Origin: Bacillota bacterium
GTDB lineage: Bacteria > Bacillota > Clostridia > Acetivibrionales > DTU013
Assembly (NCBI GenBank): GCA_023409735.1
Contig: JAEYRB010000046.1
Span: forward strand, 1 to 21,702
Direction of reading: 5' to 3'
Length of the DNA stretch: 21,702 nt
Shown here: positions 1 through 7,892 of the stretch, one piece after another
How the letters are laid out: each line of letters starts with the position of its first letter
How positions within the stretch are numbered: position 1 is the stretch's first letter
The notes under the pieces: model-generated
What the model was told of the DNA's origin: nothing
Seen by the model: only the letters and a program-made list of their open reading frames with translations
Databases searched by the model: none
Made by a program: the position numbers and the translations under genes

Positions 1-196
1 ACCAAAAGTCAATTCCCCTATCACCAGCCCCGTCAACAAAATTTTCCTCATTGAGATTATAACCCATCCATTCAGCTGTAATACGCACTAAAGATTGCTC
101 AAAAACTAACCCAGAATCGTCTGATAGGGATAATATGTTTTTTATATATTCATTTTGTAAATTATCATAAAATACTGAAATCTCACTCACACTCAT
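1..196 (-). CDS. Partial protein with AIPR-like nuclease N-terminus
   Basis: The first 65 residues of a protein are visible, and the rest runs off the left edge of the window. The ATG at 194-196 is preceded by a strong AGGAGGG site (204-210) at 7-nt spacing, which fixes the start. The segment ends in VDGAGDRGIDFW. This D-G-x-G-D-x-G-I-D pattern resembles the catalytic edge of restriction-endonuclease-like domains at the N-terminus of some AIPR (abortive infection phage resistance) proteins and Mrr-type nucleases. That family link is from memory of the motif and only a short piece is visible, so a defence role is inference. No signal peptide is seen. It is the first gene beyond the mobC end of the element scar and is separated from mobC by about 230 bp of AT-rich sequence in which I see no gene. 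Confidence 0.6.
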   Translation of the reverse strand, partial: MSVSEISVFYDNLQNEYIKNILSLSDDSGLVFEQSLVRITAEWMGYNLNEENFVDGAGDRGIDFW

Positions 197-427
197 GTTA
201 CAACCCTCCTAGTACATACCAAAAAAAGCATAATTAGATGTTCATCTATTTTTTTATGTCCTTCACATTATAGACGCAATTACCACTTACAACCATATAG
301 TTACTCTTTTTGCCACCGATAATCTTTGTATGTAAATATAACACAGGAATATTGTACCAAATATCGACAAGTAATACAAATGCCTTTATTAATTATTTTT
401 TTGCTTATCCAATTTTAGCCCACATGA

Positions 428-781
428 TTAAAGATATATTGTGGAGTTACTATTCACCCTCCTCTCCGGCAACGTAACCGCTGTCTGTATATCCAATACA
501 GCCTGTCTGAGCCGGTCAACTTCAAGCTGGAATATCATCCGATCGATATGACCAGTTGCATTTGCCCTTGCAGCAATCTGATTTAGGTTGTTTCCGATAG
601 CTCGAAGTTCCTTCATCATAGCATGGTAGTCGGGCGAAGGCAGTTCCCTGGGTATATAGCCATTAACCAGTGTACGCAGATATCTTTCCTGTGAAAAGCC
701 GGTTTTTGCTACTTGTTTCTTAAACTGCTGACATTCTTTTGAGTTTAACCGAAAAGTTATTTTGATGCTTCTTTTGAGCAT
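428..781 (-). CDS. mobC: Plasmid mobilization relaxosome protein, MobC family
   Basis: This 117-residue protein fits the bacterial MobC family (relaxosome accessory protein) in length and motifs. It has a basic N-terminus suited to a ribbon-helix-helix fold (RSIKITFRLNSKE) and the family hallmark LRAIGNNLNQIAARANATG near residues 59-77. MobC binds oriT beside the relaxase and helps melt the nick region during conjugative mobilization. A CCTCCC block (788-793, GGGAGG on the coding strand) precedes the ATG. The oriT-like palindromes lie immediately upstream. In related elements a relaxase gene follows mobC at once, often overlapping its end. Here none follows, and the last residues after LPERR (VNSNSTIYL) look unlike a usual MobC tail, so the element is probably broken just here. 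Confidence 0.85.
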   Translation of the reverse strand: MLKRSIKITFRLNSKECQQFKKQVAKTGFSQERYLRTLVNGYIPRELPSPDYHAMMKELRAIGNNLNQIAARANATGHIDRMIFQLEVDRLRQAVLDIQTAVTLPERRVNSNSTIYL

Positions 782-808
782 ATAGTACCTCCCGTTTTGA
801 TAAGGGTT

Positions 809-883
809 TCAGGGATTATCCCTGACAAGCGAATAATGCCGGCATTATTCAGTGCTTGCTACAACTATTCCGACGTCGGAATA
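809..883. other. Candidate oriT: three palindromes between repA and mobC
   Basis: Three separate dyads lie in 75 bp. A near-perfect palindrome sits at 809-825 (TCAGGGAT-T-ATCCCTGA). A perfect 20-bp palindrome at 831-850 (GAATAATGCC/GGCATTATTC) has an outer CAAGC/GCTTG pairing that makes a longer hairpin. A perfect 18-bp palindrome lies at 866-883 (TATTCCGAC/GTCGGAATA). The position directly upstream of mobC and downstream of repA is where oriT lies in mobilizable clostridial elements. I cannot identify a nick site. The palindromes could also serve as MobC or RepA operators. Confidence 0.6.
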
Positions 884-896
884 ACTAAATATCTGA

Positions 897-1745
897 CTAG
901 GTTCCGCTATATAAATCATGATTGACACGAGCGCTGTAATAGCTATCAATTGTCACCGGAGCATTGTACAATGCCGTCAGCAGATAAGACCGGATATTGC
1001 GAATGTCGACAGGGTTCCTGTCAAGACACTCCAGAACATATTGAATGTGTTCGAAGGAAAGCTTCATAAACCGTTCATATACTTTCATTTTCGGCAGGTC
1101 ATTTCCTGATATTCGAATGGTTTCACTACTGTTGCAGATTACATCAACCATAATAGATATAAGCTCTTCAATTTGTTTCTTCCTGGTGGGTTCCCGTTTT
1201 ACAAAAATATCGTACTCAATTTGCTGCTTTAGTATATTTTCCATCTCATCCGCTCCGATGGATGGATTGATATAACTCGAATCAATATAATTCTTATCAA
1301 TATTATTAGCATACGATTTTCCGATGTCTTGACTGCTGAGGATCAGATTACTGGAAATCTGTTTTCCGGGTATCAAGACATCTGATTTTCGGATGTCTGA
1401 AACGAACTTTTTGACATAAATAATTGCCGGCTTACCCAACCCCTGTTTACGGCGGTCAATGAGATCAATCTTTTCAAGTTCGGAGAACAGCTTACCGGCT
1501 TTTTCATGACCACAACCAAGATACTCCATTGCTTCATCGATTGTAAAATAAATAAACACAAGCCCGCCATTATCACACCATCTATTTTTTACCGATAAGC
1601 CCATACGGTCTAAAAGCAAACCGTAAAGCAGTTTTGCTTCGGCTGAAACGCTTTTATATCTTAAGCTGGTAAACAGAACCTTTGGCACACGGTAAAAGGT
1701 AAACTGCTCAGATTCATGTATGGTAAAATATTTGTCAAAAGTCAT
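897..1745 (-). CDS. repA: Replication initiator protein A (RepA_N type)
   Basis: This 282-residue protein matches the RepA N-terminal family of plasmid and integrative-element replication initiators. The N-terminus (FYRVPKVLF, then LSAEAKLLYGLLLDRM-like sequence, and later a winged-helix stretch YLGCGHEKAGKLFSELE) is characteristic. These proteins bind iteron-like DNA and load the replisome. The C-terminal part (NILKQQIEYDIF onward, ending in DIRNIRSYLLTALYNAP) fits the accessory C-terminal domain common in clostridial versions. I chose the ATG at 1743-1745 because AAAGGAG (1757-1763) sits in front of it. A longer in-frame start at 1811 lacks such a site. It lies between tnpV and mobC, all on one strand, as in related mobilizable elements. 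It looks intact, although the element around it is not. Confidence 0.85.
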   Translation of the reverse strand: MTFDKYFTIHESEQFTFYRVPKVLFTSLRYKSVSAEAKLLYGLLLDRMGLSVKNRWCDNGGLVFIYFTIDEAMEYLGCGHEKAGKLFSELEKIDLIDRRKQGLGKPAIIYVKKFVSDIRKSDVLIPGKQISSNLILSSQDIGKSYANNIDKNYIDSSYINPSIGADEMENILKQQIEYDIFVKREPTRKKQIEELISIMVDVICNSSETIRISGNDLPKMKVYERFMKLSFEHIQYVLECLDRNPVDIRNIRSYLLTALYNAPVTIDSYYSARVNHDLYSGT

Positions 1746-1955
1746 GAATTTATCATCTCCTTTGTATATGGGCATAAAAAAACGGAGGGCTAATTTTAGC
1801 TCTCCGTTCACTTAATTTGCCTTATTACGTTTTGTTTTTAAAGCCAGTCAAATTCAAAGTTTTTTCCGTATAAAGAAAAAAGTGTTGCAATATTATAAGT
1901 TCTTTCTGCTGTATGAGGAGAAAAGTATTATATTCCGAATAGTTTTTTCCCGATT

Positions 1956-2327
1956 TTATTTACAAACGACTTCCCAAATAACAAATTCCTCCGCACAGCG
2001 ACGGTAATTATTTATGAGCCCTGTCCAGCGCATCTGATCTGCTGCTTTCAACTGCTCCCCTGTTCCGTCCTCCTCTGCCATCGTCTGCATGATCCGTTCA
2101 ATCATACTTGTTGCAATAATATCCACTTCATGCAGATGCTCGTTGAGTTTGCAGGTAATCAAAAGCTTGGAATACAGCGCTCTTCTATGTTTCTTCAGAA
2201 AGTTTTTGCGAAGCCTCCCGTATTTGCCGATATGGAAATATTCCTGCTCTGGCAAGATTAAATCCGGCAAATAGTAGTTGCCTTGCAGTATATAGCAAAT
2301 GTCGTTTTCATATTTCACAGCTTCCAT
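1956..2327 (-). CDS. tnpV: TnpV family transposon-encoded protein
   Basis: This 123-residue protein closely fits the TnpV family found in clostridial transposons and integrative elements. The core YYLPDLILPEQEYFHIGKYG (residues about 18-37), followed by a basic LRKNFLKKHRRALYSKLL stretch and a C-terminal RRCAEEFVIWEVV helix, is the family pattern. The molecular function of TnpV is not established; it is known as a passenger of mobile elements. The ATG is preceded by AAGGAAGTGA on the coding strand. It lies between parB and repA in the same orientation. It appears full length for the family. Confidence 0.8.
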   Translation of the reverse strand: MEAVKYENDICYILQGNYYLPDLILPEQEYFHIGKYGRLRKNFLKKHRRALYSKLLITCKLNEHLHEVDIIATSMIERIMQTMAEEDGTGEQLKAADQMRWTGLINNYRRCAEEFVIWEVVCK

Positions 2328-2410
2328 AAAATCACTTCCTTTTTACTTTTTCCCTAATTTTAGTAAATAAAATGCTGTATTACGCTTTTGCGAAAATTTT
2401 TTTGATACAT

Positions 2411-3313
2411 TTAACGGCTGTCCCGGTCATTCTGCTTTTTGCGTTGTCTTTCTTCCAATAATTTGATGATTGTATCTTCCATTTGCTGCGTTGAATATCC
2501 CTTTGGAAAATATTTTTCCAATCTTTCAGTACTGAAACGAAGCTGCGGTTTTTGATTAGCTTTTTCTTCTCCCATAATGGCTGATATAGCTTCAGGAGTG
2601 AGATTAACCCCCTGAGATAATTTTTTCAGCCGCACTGCCTGTGACAGTGACGGTGTGCAGTCCTCCTGCTTTATAATATCCCATAACTCTGCCTGCTCGT
2701 CTTTTGCTAGATATGATAATTCTACTGCAGGAGAAAAGGCTATACGCTGGCTATCTACTAAATCAAGGATTGGTTTTACAAGTTCGGTCAGACGGATATA
2801 GCGTTGAATTTGCCTTCCACTTTCGTCCTCTGAAATGGTTTCTCTGGACTTGAGGCCAACTTGTCCACAAGGTATACCTTGATGTTTAATAGCCTCCAGT
2901 TTCATCTTATACGCAAAAGCCTTTTCACTGGGCAGTAAATTCTCCCTTTGAATATTGCTGTCAACCATCAACAAAACCGCTTCGTCATCAGTCATATCAC
3001 GGACAATAACTGGCAGCTTGTCCATCCCAACTATTTCTGCTGCTGCTTTTCGTCTGTGGCCGCTGACAATTTCATAACTGCCATCACCTTTCGGTCTTGC
3101 CATGAGCGGAGTCAATATACCGTATTCACGAATACTGTCGCAAAGATGCTTCATTTCTTCATCATTCTTTACCTGGAACGGATGGTTTTTAAACGGCTGA
3201 AGTTCATCAATTGCGATTTCCCGTATGCGCTCCAGTTTGTCATCCTGCCGCTGTTCTTCGGTAGTAAAAAGCTGGTCGAGCGGCGATAAACTAATTTTTA
3301 TATCCTTTTTCAT
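2411..3313 (-). CDS. parB: ParB/RepB/Spo0J family partition protein
   Basis: This 300-residue protein has the ParB layout. A ParB/sulfiredoxin-like N-terminal domain (about residues 30-120) includes the CTP-binding and arch motif GHRR at 85-88 and the SNIQRENLLPSEKAFAYKMK block. A helix-turn-helix region (about 155-235) contains SGRQIQRYIRLTELV and SPAVELSYL, and a charged C-terminal tail follows. ParB proteins bind parS sites and, with ParA, segregate plasmids and integrative elements. The start is well supported by AAAGGGGGTGAT upstream. It overlaps the stop of a short upstream ORF as ATGA, so the two are probably translated together. No ParA ATPase is present in the window, which fits truncation of the element nearby. 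Confidence 0.87.
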   Translation of the reverse strand: MKKDIKISLSPLDQLFTTEEQRQDDKLERIREIAIDELQPFKNHPFQVKNDEEMKHLCDSIREYGILTPLMARPKGDGSYEIVSGHRRKAAAEIVGMDKLPVIVRDMTDDEAVLLMVDSNIQRENLLPSEKAFAYKMKLEAIKHQGIPCGQVGLKSRETISEDESGRQIQRYIRLTELVKPILDLVDSQRIAFSPAVELSYLAKDEQAELWDIIKQEDCTPSLSQAVRLKKLSQGVNLTPEAISAIMGEEKANQKPQLRFSTERLEKYFPKGYSTQQMEDTIIKLLEERQRKKQNDRDSR

Positions 3314-3552
3314 CTGCTATCACCCCCTTTCCCATAGGGGATGGCAAGCAGTATATCCACTTCATACTGAGGCTTGTCCGACAGAATAAAATCACTTTGA
3401 TTTTGCATACCATATCGGCTGCATTTTTCAAAAATCTGGATGTGTTTAAGGAAATTCGCCTTTTGCACATTCGTTTTTTTATCACTTACAGAGTCTGCAA
3501 AACCGCATGAATCAAGCCTTTTTTCACCTATGGCACATTGCGGATACGACAT
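3310..3552 (-). CDS. Short ORF overlapping parB; probable 5'-truncated gene
   Basis: An open frame of up to 80 residues ends in PYGKGGDSR, and its TGA stop overlaps the parB start as ATGA. That overlap, and a shared direction with parB, argue that its 3' end is a real gene end and not a shadow. I do not recognise the protein. It lacks the Walker motifs of ParA, but only a tail may be left. The upstream part of the frame runs antisense into the CotJC fragment near 3547, so the original start was probably lost at the junction. The true 5' limit of the remnant lies somewhere around 3480-3547. Confidence 0.4.
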   Translation of the reverse strand: MSYPQCAIGEKRLDSCGFADSVSDKKTNVQKANFLKHIQIFEKCSRYGMQNQSDFILSDKPQYEVDILLAIPYGKGGDSR

Positions 3553-4012
3553 AGGTACAGAGGAGCTGGCACATCTTGAAATGGTTGGCTCTATAGTATA
3601 TCAGCTTACAAAAGGTGTCCCGGCAAAGGTGCTTGAAAAGGAAGGCCTTGGAGCGTACTATTCAGACCACGATCATGCCGTTTATCCGGCAAGTGCTTCC
3701 GGTGTGCCCTTCACAGCAGCATATATACAGTCCAAGGGAGACCCCATTGCCGATCTTACTGAGGACCTTGCAGCAGAGCAAAAGGCACGTGCAACATATG
3801 AAAATCTAATAAACCTAAGCGATGACCCTGATGTAATAGACCCGCTGCGTTTTCTTAGAGAACGTGAGGTCGTCCACTTCCAGCGTTTCGGTGAAGCACT
3901 CAGGATCGTTCAGGATAAACTGGCACAGAAGTCATTTTATATGGCTAATAACCCATGTGGCTGTAAGGAAAACTGTCCGGGCACATGCCCCGCAGCAGAA
4001 GCAAAGAAATAG
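3548..4012 (+). pseudogene. cotJC: 5'-truncated CotJC-type spore coat manganese catalase
   Basis: From DIGTEELAHLEMV at 3548 onward the frame matches the CotJC/manganese catalase family. Three metal-site blocks are present: TEELAHLE (Glu and His ligands), DLAAEQKARATYENL (Glu ligand) and EREVVHFQRFGEAL (His ligand). The roughly 60 N-terminal residues expected in the family, including the first Glu ligand in the DGE-x-AASLRYL block, are missing. Upstream sequence remains open back to an ATG at 3440 but is unlike the family and has no ribosome-binding site. The gene is therefore a fragment cut by the mobile-element junction. The tail NNPCGCKENCPGTCP is unusually cysteine-rich. cotJA and cotJB, which normally precede cotJC, are absent. 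In sporulating relatives the intact protein is a spore-coat component. Confidence 0.75.
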
Positions 4013-4018
4013 AGATAA

Positions 4019-4054
4019 AAAAATTCAACCGGCTTTTACACCGGTTGAATTTTT
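4019..4054. terminator. Strong bidirectional rho-independent terminator
   Basis: A perfect 14-bp stem (4019-4032 with 4041-4054), including the GC-rich core CAACCGG/CCGGTTG, closes an 8-nt loop. It is flanked by A-runs and T-runs on both sides. It lies between the convergent ends of the CotJC fragment and the solute-binding protein gene, so it can stop transcription from either direction. Confidence 0.88.
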
Positions 4055-4092
4055 GTTTCGTATTTCAAGGGATTCGGCTAAGCCAATATTGT

Positions 4093-6009
4093 TTACTGAG
4101 CACTTGGCGCAGGGGCGGCGGGATTCATAGCACTTATGTCCAGTCCGCTTTCTGGAAGCGTAGCACGGCCGGTCACTTGAGACTTAAGCTCGTTATAGGC
4201 TGCAGCCCACTGAGTCTGGATTTCCTTTTCGGCCTGTTCAAGTCCCTGAGCCTTTAAGGCGTTGATAACCTTGGTCTGCTCAGCGTTGAAAGCAGCAACG
4301 TCTTTGGCCAGGATGAGTTTTCCGAGATTACCAATGATGTATTGTTCAGCCTGAGCTTCGGCTTGCGCAAGCTCGGTGGATTGTGACATGTAAGCTCCAA
4401 AGTCTGGCCATGGATACTTGCTGCTGTCTGTTTTGATCTTACCAGCTTGTGCCCATGACGCATACACTGCGCCCGGATATGCGATATTTGCATCGCCGTT
4501 TGCGTTGGCGTTTACAAAGTTTTTCGCTGCTGTGTTTTGTTGTGCCATTAAAGCATACCAAGGAGCTGACATGGTAACGTTGGCTGAGATACCATCGGAT
4601 ACCTTTTCCGCAGCTGAACTGGACATGAATTGAATGATAGACATGCCAGCGCCGGCTGTATACGTAGTGCTGCCAGCGAGAAGATCCTGTAGATAGTTGC
4701 CGATTGGCAACGGATTACCATCGCTGTCATAATCCCAATCTACACCCTTTACACCATTAACTGCTAAACGAGCGCCGTAATTTGAATCCATGAAATTGAG
4801 GAAGTCCATTACTCGAGTGGGATTCTGGCAGTTCGCGCTTATGCAGCGGGAATCGTTAAATCCGTAGCCTCTTGGTTGTTCAGGAGTATACATATCTCCA
4901 GCCGATGGGAAAGAACCTGGGAGCAGGAAAAGTCCAGCGTTCTCGCCGCAAACTGTCGTATCCGGCACGCTCCAGTTACCTGCGCAACATGTGTACACTT
5001 CACCAGCTGCGATTTTATCACCGAATTGAGTCCAATTTTGTGTCAAACCATCAGGATCGAAGATACCGAGCTGGTTGGCCTTGAAGTAGAAATATACGCT
5101 CTGCCAGAAAATACTCTGGGGATCCAGATAAGAACTAGTCCACTGGCCTGTATAGCGGTTGACGTATTCCTGTCCTTGTAGCACTGTGTAGCCGCACATA
5201 TATGGATAAATGTAATAGTAAGGCCACAGAGCACCCCAATCCGTCCAAGCAGAAAGTGCGTATGCCTTTTTTCCGCTGGGCGCGGTCGGGTATTTATCCT
5301 GCATTTGCTTAAGAACTTTTAGATAGTCGTCCGCTCCATTAATCTCGGGAGAGCCAATGCCCTGATACAGATCGTAGCGTGAGTAAAAGCCGTTGCTGCC
5401 ATTATATTGCGGCGTAGATGTATTTTTTATGGACACAGCGCAAGGCAGACAATAGATTTTGTTATCTGTCTGCTTGGCCAGCTGGGTAATACCCTCTTTC
5501 GCTCTTGCAAGAATATTCTGTCCGTTGGAGTTTAACAGGTCATCAAGCTGAAGAAGGTTACCGGATTGGATCAGCGCTTTTGATACCTGACCTGTAGCAT
5601 CGTTATTCATGTACAGAATGTCGGGTAGGTCACCTGTGGCTGCGAGAGCCGTCATTTTAGTGACGTCAATTTTTTCGAGCTTAACTGTAATACCTGTCAG
5701 TTTTAAAATTTCCTGGCCTATAGTAGAGTTCGCAAAATCAGAGTTTGTCGAAGTGTCCTCAATACCGCCGATTGTAATCGTGTAGGGCGTTGTATCAGAA
5801 ATTGGAGTTGGTACAATTTTTCCATCAACTGTATCACCTGTCTCCGTCTCTGAACTCGCGTCGCTTGTTGTCTCCTCTACGGACGATGACTCAGGCGCGG
5901 CTGTAGTAGTGGACGCGGAATTGTCTGACTTGCCACTATTACCGCACCCGGCAAATGACGCCATTACCATTACAACAACAACTAACAAACATAGAACTCG
6001 TTTTTTCAT
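4093..6009 (-). CDS. Extracellular solute-binding lipoprotein of a CUT1 sugar ABC importer
   Basis: A 638-residue secreted lipoprotein. It starts MKKRVLCLLVVVVMVMASFAGC, with a basic n-region, a hydrophobic core and a lipobox SFAGC whose Cys22 would be lipidated. A Ser/Thr/Glu-rich linker (about 23-70) follows, as is common for tethered binding proteins. The mature part fits family 1 solute-binding proteins of the LplA/YtcQ/YesO type that bind complex oligosaccharides. The region around GDLPDILYMNNDATGQV is the typical hinge-side motif. It is longer than most family members. The start is backed by GGGAGG about 10 nt upstream. It is the last gene of an operon with two permeases (28-bp gap) and ends before a strong terminator. 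Substrate is unknown; the GH39 partner suggests a xylose- or arabinose-containing oligosaccharide, which is inference. Confidence 0.88.
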   Translation of the reverse strand: MKKRVLCLLVVVVMVMASFAGCGNSGKSDNSASTTTAAPESSSVEETTSDASSETETGDTVDGKIVPTPISDTTPYTITIGGIEDTSTNSDFANSTIGQEILKLTGITVKLEKIDVTKMTALAATGDLPDILYMNNDATGQVSKALIQSGNLLQLDDLLNSNGQNILARAKEGITQLAKQTDNKIYCLPCAVSIKNTSTPQYNGSNGFYSRYDLYQGIGSPEINGADDYLKVLKQMQDKYPTAPSGKKAYALSAWTDWGALWPYYYIYPYMCGYTVLQGQEYVNRYTGQWTSSYLDPQSIFWQSVYFYFKANQLGIFDPDGLTQNWTQFGDKIAAGEVYTCCAGNWSVPDTTVCGENAGLFLLPGSFPSAGDMYTPEQPRGYGFNDSRCISANCQNPTRVMDFLNFMDSNYGARLAVNGVKGVDWDYDSDGNPLPIGNYLQDLLAGSTTYTAGAGMSIIQFMSSSAAEKVSDGISANVTMSAPWYALMAQQNTAAKNFVNANANGDANIAYPGAVYASWAQAGKIKTDSSKYPWPDFGAYMSQSTELAQAEAQAEQYIIGNLGKLILAKDVAAFNAEQTKVINALKAQGLEQAEKEIQTQWAAAYNELKSQVTGRATLPESGLDISAMNPAAPAPSAQ

Positions 6010-6037
6010 GCTTTCTTTTCCTCCCTTTAATATAATA

Positions 6038-6946
6038 TTATCCTTTGACCGATCCGAGCAAAATACCCTTTGTAAAGTACTTTTGCACGAAAGGATAAAC
6101 CAACATAATGGGAACCACAGTAACTATGACCATGGTCATCCTTACGGAATCAGCAGAAACCGAGTAATGCACCGCAACGCCTCCGCCTCCACCTCCGTTG
6201 CCTCTCATCTGGTTTGCCAACTGTTGAGCCTGATTGAGGTAATTGTATAAGATCAATTGAAGCGTCTTCAGGCCTTTAGTATTGACTAAAATGTAGTTAT
6301 CCAACCAAGTGTTCCACTGGCCCACGGCAGTAAACACAGCAACCGTAGCCAGAATCGGCTTAATCAGCGGCATGATGATTCTGATGAAAATCATAAAAAA
6401 TCCGGCCCCGTCCAGCTGCGCAGATTCCTCTAGGGACGGCGGCAGGCTTTCGATAAAGGTCTTGGTAAGAATCAGATTAAACACAGAGATAATTCCCGGG
6501 ATGATATAAACTAAAAAGCTGTTGACTAAACCGTAGGTTTTCATCGTGATGTACCACGGAATCATACCGCCATTGATATACATTGTGATGATAAAATACC
6601 GATAAATCGCTTTGCGAAAATACATGCTCTTCTGGGTGACCAGATAAGCCAGCAGAGAGGTGAAAAATACACATAGCAACGTACCGACTACAGTTCGTCC
6701 AATGGAAACTATAAAAGCAAGCCATATATCGTTGCGGGAAAATAGTTGCTCGTATGTAGTTAATGAAAAACCTTTGGGCCAAAAATAGGCATAATGTGCA
6801 TACACGCCGCTGGAAAAAGAGCCGATAAGTACATACCAGATCGGATACAGACATAAAACGGTAAAAAGCCAAACAAAACACATACTGATGATGTAAAATA
6901 CTTTCTCAGACGTGGGTATTTTAATGTTCATTCCCTTTTCACGCAT
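6038..6946 (-). CDS. Sugar ABC transporter permease, LplC/MalG type
   Basis: This 302-residue inner-membrane protein has about six hydrophobic segments. The cytoplasmic EAA loop at residues 173-197 (EESAQLDGAG...IMPLIKP) docks the ATPase. The C-terminus YPFVQKYFTKGILLGSVKG is typical of LplC/YtcP proteins that partner YtcQ-type binding proteins. I chose the ATG at 6944-6946 because GAGGGG lies 8 nt upstream. A GTG three codons earlier falls inside that ribosome-binding site. A run of six glycines (251-256) sits in the loop before the last membrane segment, which is unusual. It is the middle gene of the importer operon. No ATPase gene is present, as is normal for systems served by a shared MsmX-type ATPase. 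Confidence 0.9.
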   Translation of the reverse strand: MREKGMNIKIPTSEKVFYIISMCFVWLFTVLCLYPIWYVLIGSFSSGVYAHYAYFWPKGFSLTTYEQLFSRNDIWLAFIVSIGRTVVGTLLCVFFTSLLAYLVTQKSMYFRKAIYRYFIITMYINGGMIPWYITMKTYGLVNSFLVYIIPGIISVFNLILTKTFIESLPPSLEESAQLDGAGFFMIFIRIIMPLIKPILATVAVFTAVGQWNTWLDNYILVNTKGLKTLQLILYNYLNQAQQLANQMRGNGGGGGGVAVHYSVSADSVRMTMVIVTVVPIMLVYPFVQKYFTKGILLGSVKG

Positions 6947-6980
6947 GGGTTCCACCCCTCTTTTATATGCTTAAGATTTT

Positions 6981-7892
6981 TTAGAAAATTGATTCTCCGC
7001 GAACCGCCTTGGAAGCCCGGTTTGCCCCGAATACTAAAATGATACTAACGATGGACTTCAACATGCTGACCGCCACGGATACGGGCATTTGATTCATTAA
7101 GAACGCCAGTTTATATGTATAATAATCAAAGACCTCAATCTTGTTTGCCACCAAAGGATTATAAAATACAAAATACTGGTCGAAACCGTTGTTCAATATA
7201 TTGCTGATTGCCAACACCAGCAGGACAAAGAAAGTGGGAAACAGGCCAGGTAGCGTAATATACCGGATACAGCTGAATTTGTTCGCCCCGTCGATTCTTG
7301 CCGCTTCATATAGTTGCGGATCGATCCCCGTGAGCGTGGCGAGATAGATGATTGCGTTCCAGCCCAAGGTTTTCCAAATCCCCAAGCAAACCTGAAAAGT
7401 CCAGACATTTTCGGGGTCGCCCAAAATGCCTGTAGGGGACTGCGGAAGACCCAGTTGCCCTAGAACAGTGTTAACCATGCCATTATTGGAAAAGAGTGAA
7501 TAAGCAAAGCCAAACACCACGATCCAGCTAATGAAATTGGGGAATGTCGTCGTGGTTTGTATAAATCGTTTTGTTTTTCTGCCCCTGATTTCATTGAGTA
7601 AAATTGCGAAAATCATCGCCAAAGGGGAGAGGAGCAAACCCACGCCGCTTATGACTAGTGAGTTGACCAAAACTCGCAATACATCTTCCCGCATGCTCCA
7701 CATGGTGACAAACGCGCTAAAACCCTTCCAATGCAAAGCGGACAGCTTCGAGCCGATCATGTAGTTCGTGAAAGCGATAAACCATCCAAAAATAGGGACA
7801 TAGGCAAACATAAACATGAAAATTATAAATGGGATTGCGATTAGAAAGTATTTCAAGCCATCTTTGCGTCTTATCACTTTTGTGGTTTTCAA
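6981..7892 (-). CDS. Sugar ABC transporter permease, LplB/MalF type
   Basis: A 303-residue inner-membrane permease of the LplB/YteP type. The N-terminal block FMFAYVPIFGWFIAFTNY is the family signature. The EAA loop lies at 195-219 (YEAARIDGANKFS...ITLPGLFP). The frame opens at a TAG upstream, and the only usual start codon that keeps the first membrane segment is TTG at 7890-7892. A purine-rich AAAGG lies about 14 nt upstream, so initiation may be weak. It pairs with the next permease, 34 bp downstream of its stop, to form the membrane channel. It is probably the first gene of the three-gene importer operon, which would be transcribed from the 240-bp gap after the AraC-GH39 gene or by readthrough from it. 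Confidence 0.87.
   Translation of the reverse strand: MKTTKVIRRKDGLKYFLIAIPFIIFMFMFAYVPIFGWFIAFTNYMIGSKLSALHWKGFSAFVTMWSMREDVLRVLVNSLVISGVGLLLSPLAMIFAILLNEIRGRKTKRFIQTTTTFPNFISWIVVFGFAYSLFSNNGMVNTVLGQLGLPQSPTGILGDPENVWTFQVCLGIWKTLGWNAIIYLATLTGIDPQLYEAARIDGANKFSCIRYITLPGLFPTFFVLLVLAISNILNNGFDQYFVFYNPLVANKIEVFDYYTYKLAFLMNQMPVSVAVSMLKSIVSIILVFGANRASKAVRGESIF

Noticed and set aside
228..262. Small hairpin AGATG/CATCT followed by a T-run as a terminator
   Set aside because: The stem is only 5-6 AT-rich bp with a 2-nt loop, and no plus-strand gene ends before it.
3440..3547. ATG at 3440 as the real start of the CotJC gene
   Set aside because: There is no ribosome-binding site, and the first 36 residues do not resemble the family. 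It is open only by chance across the junction.
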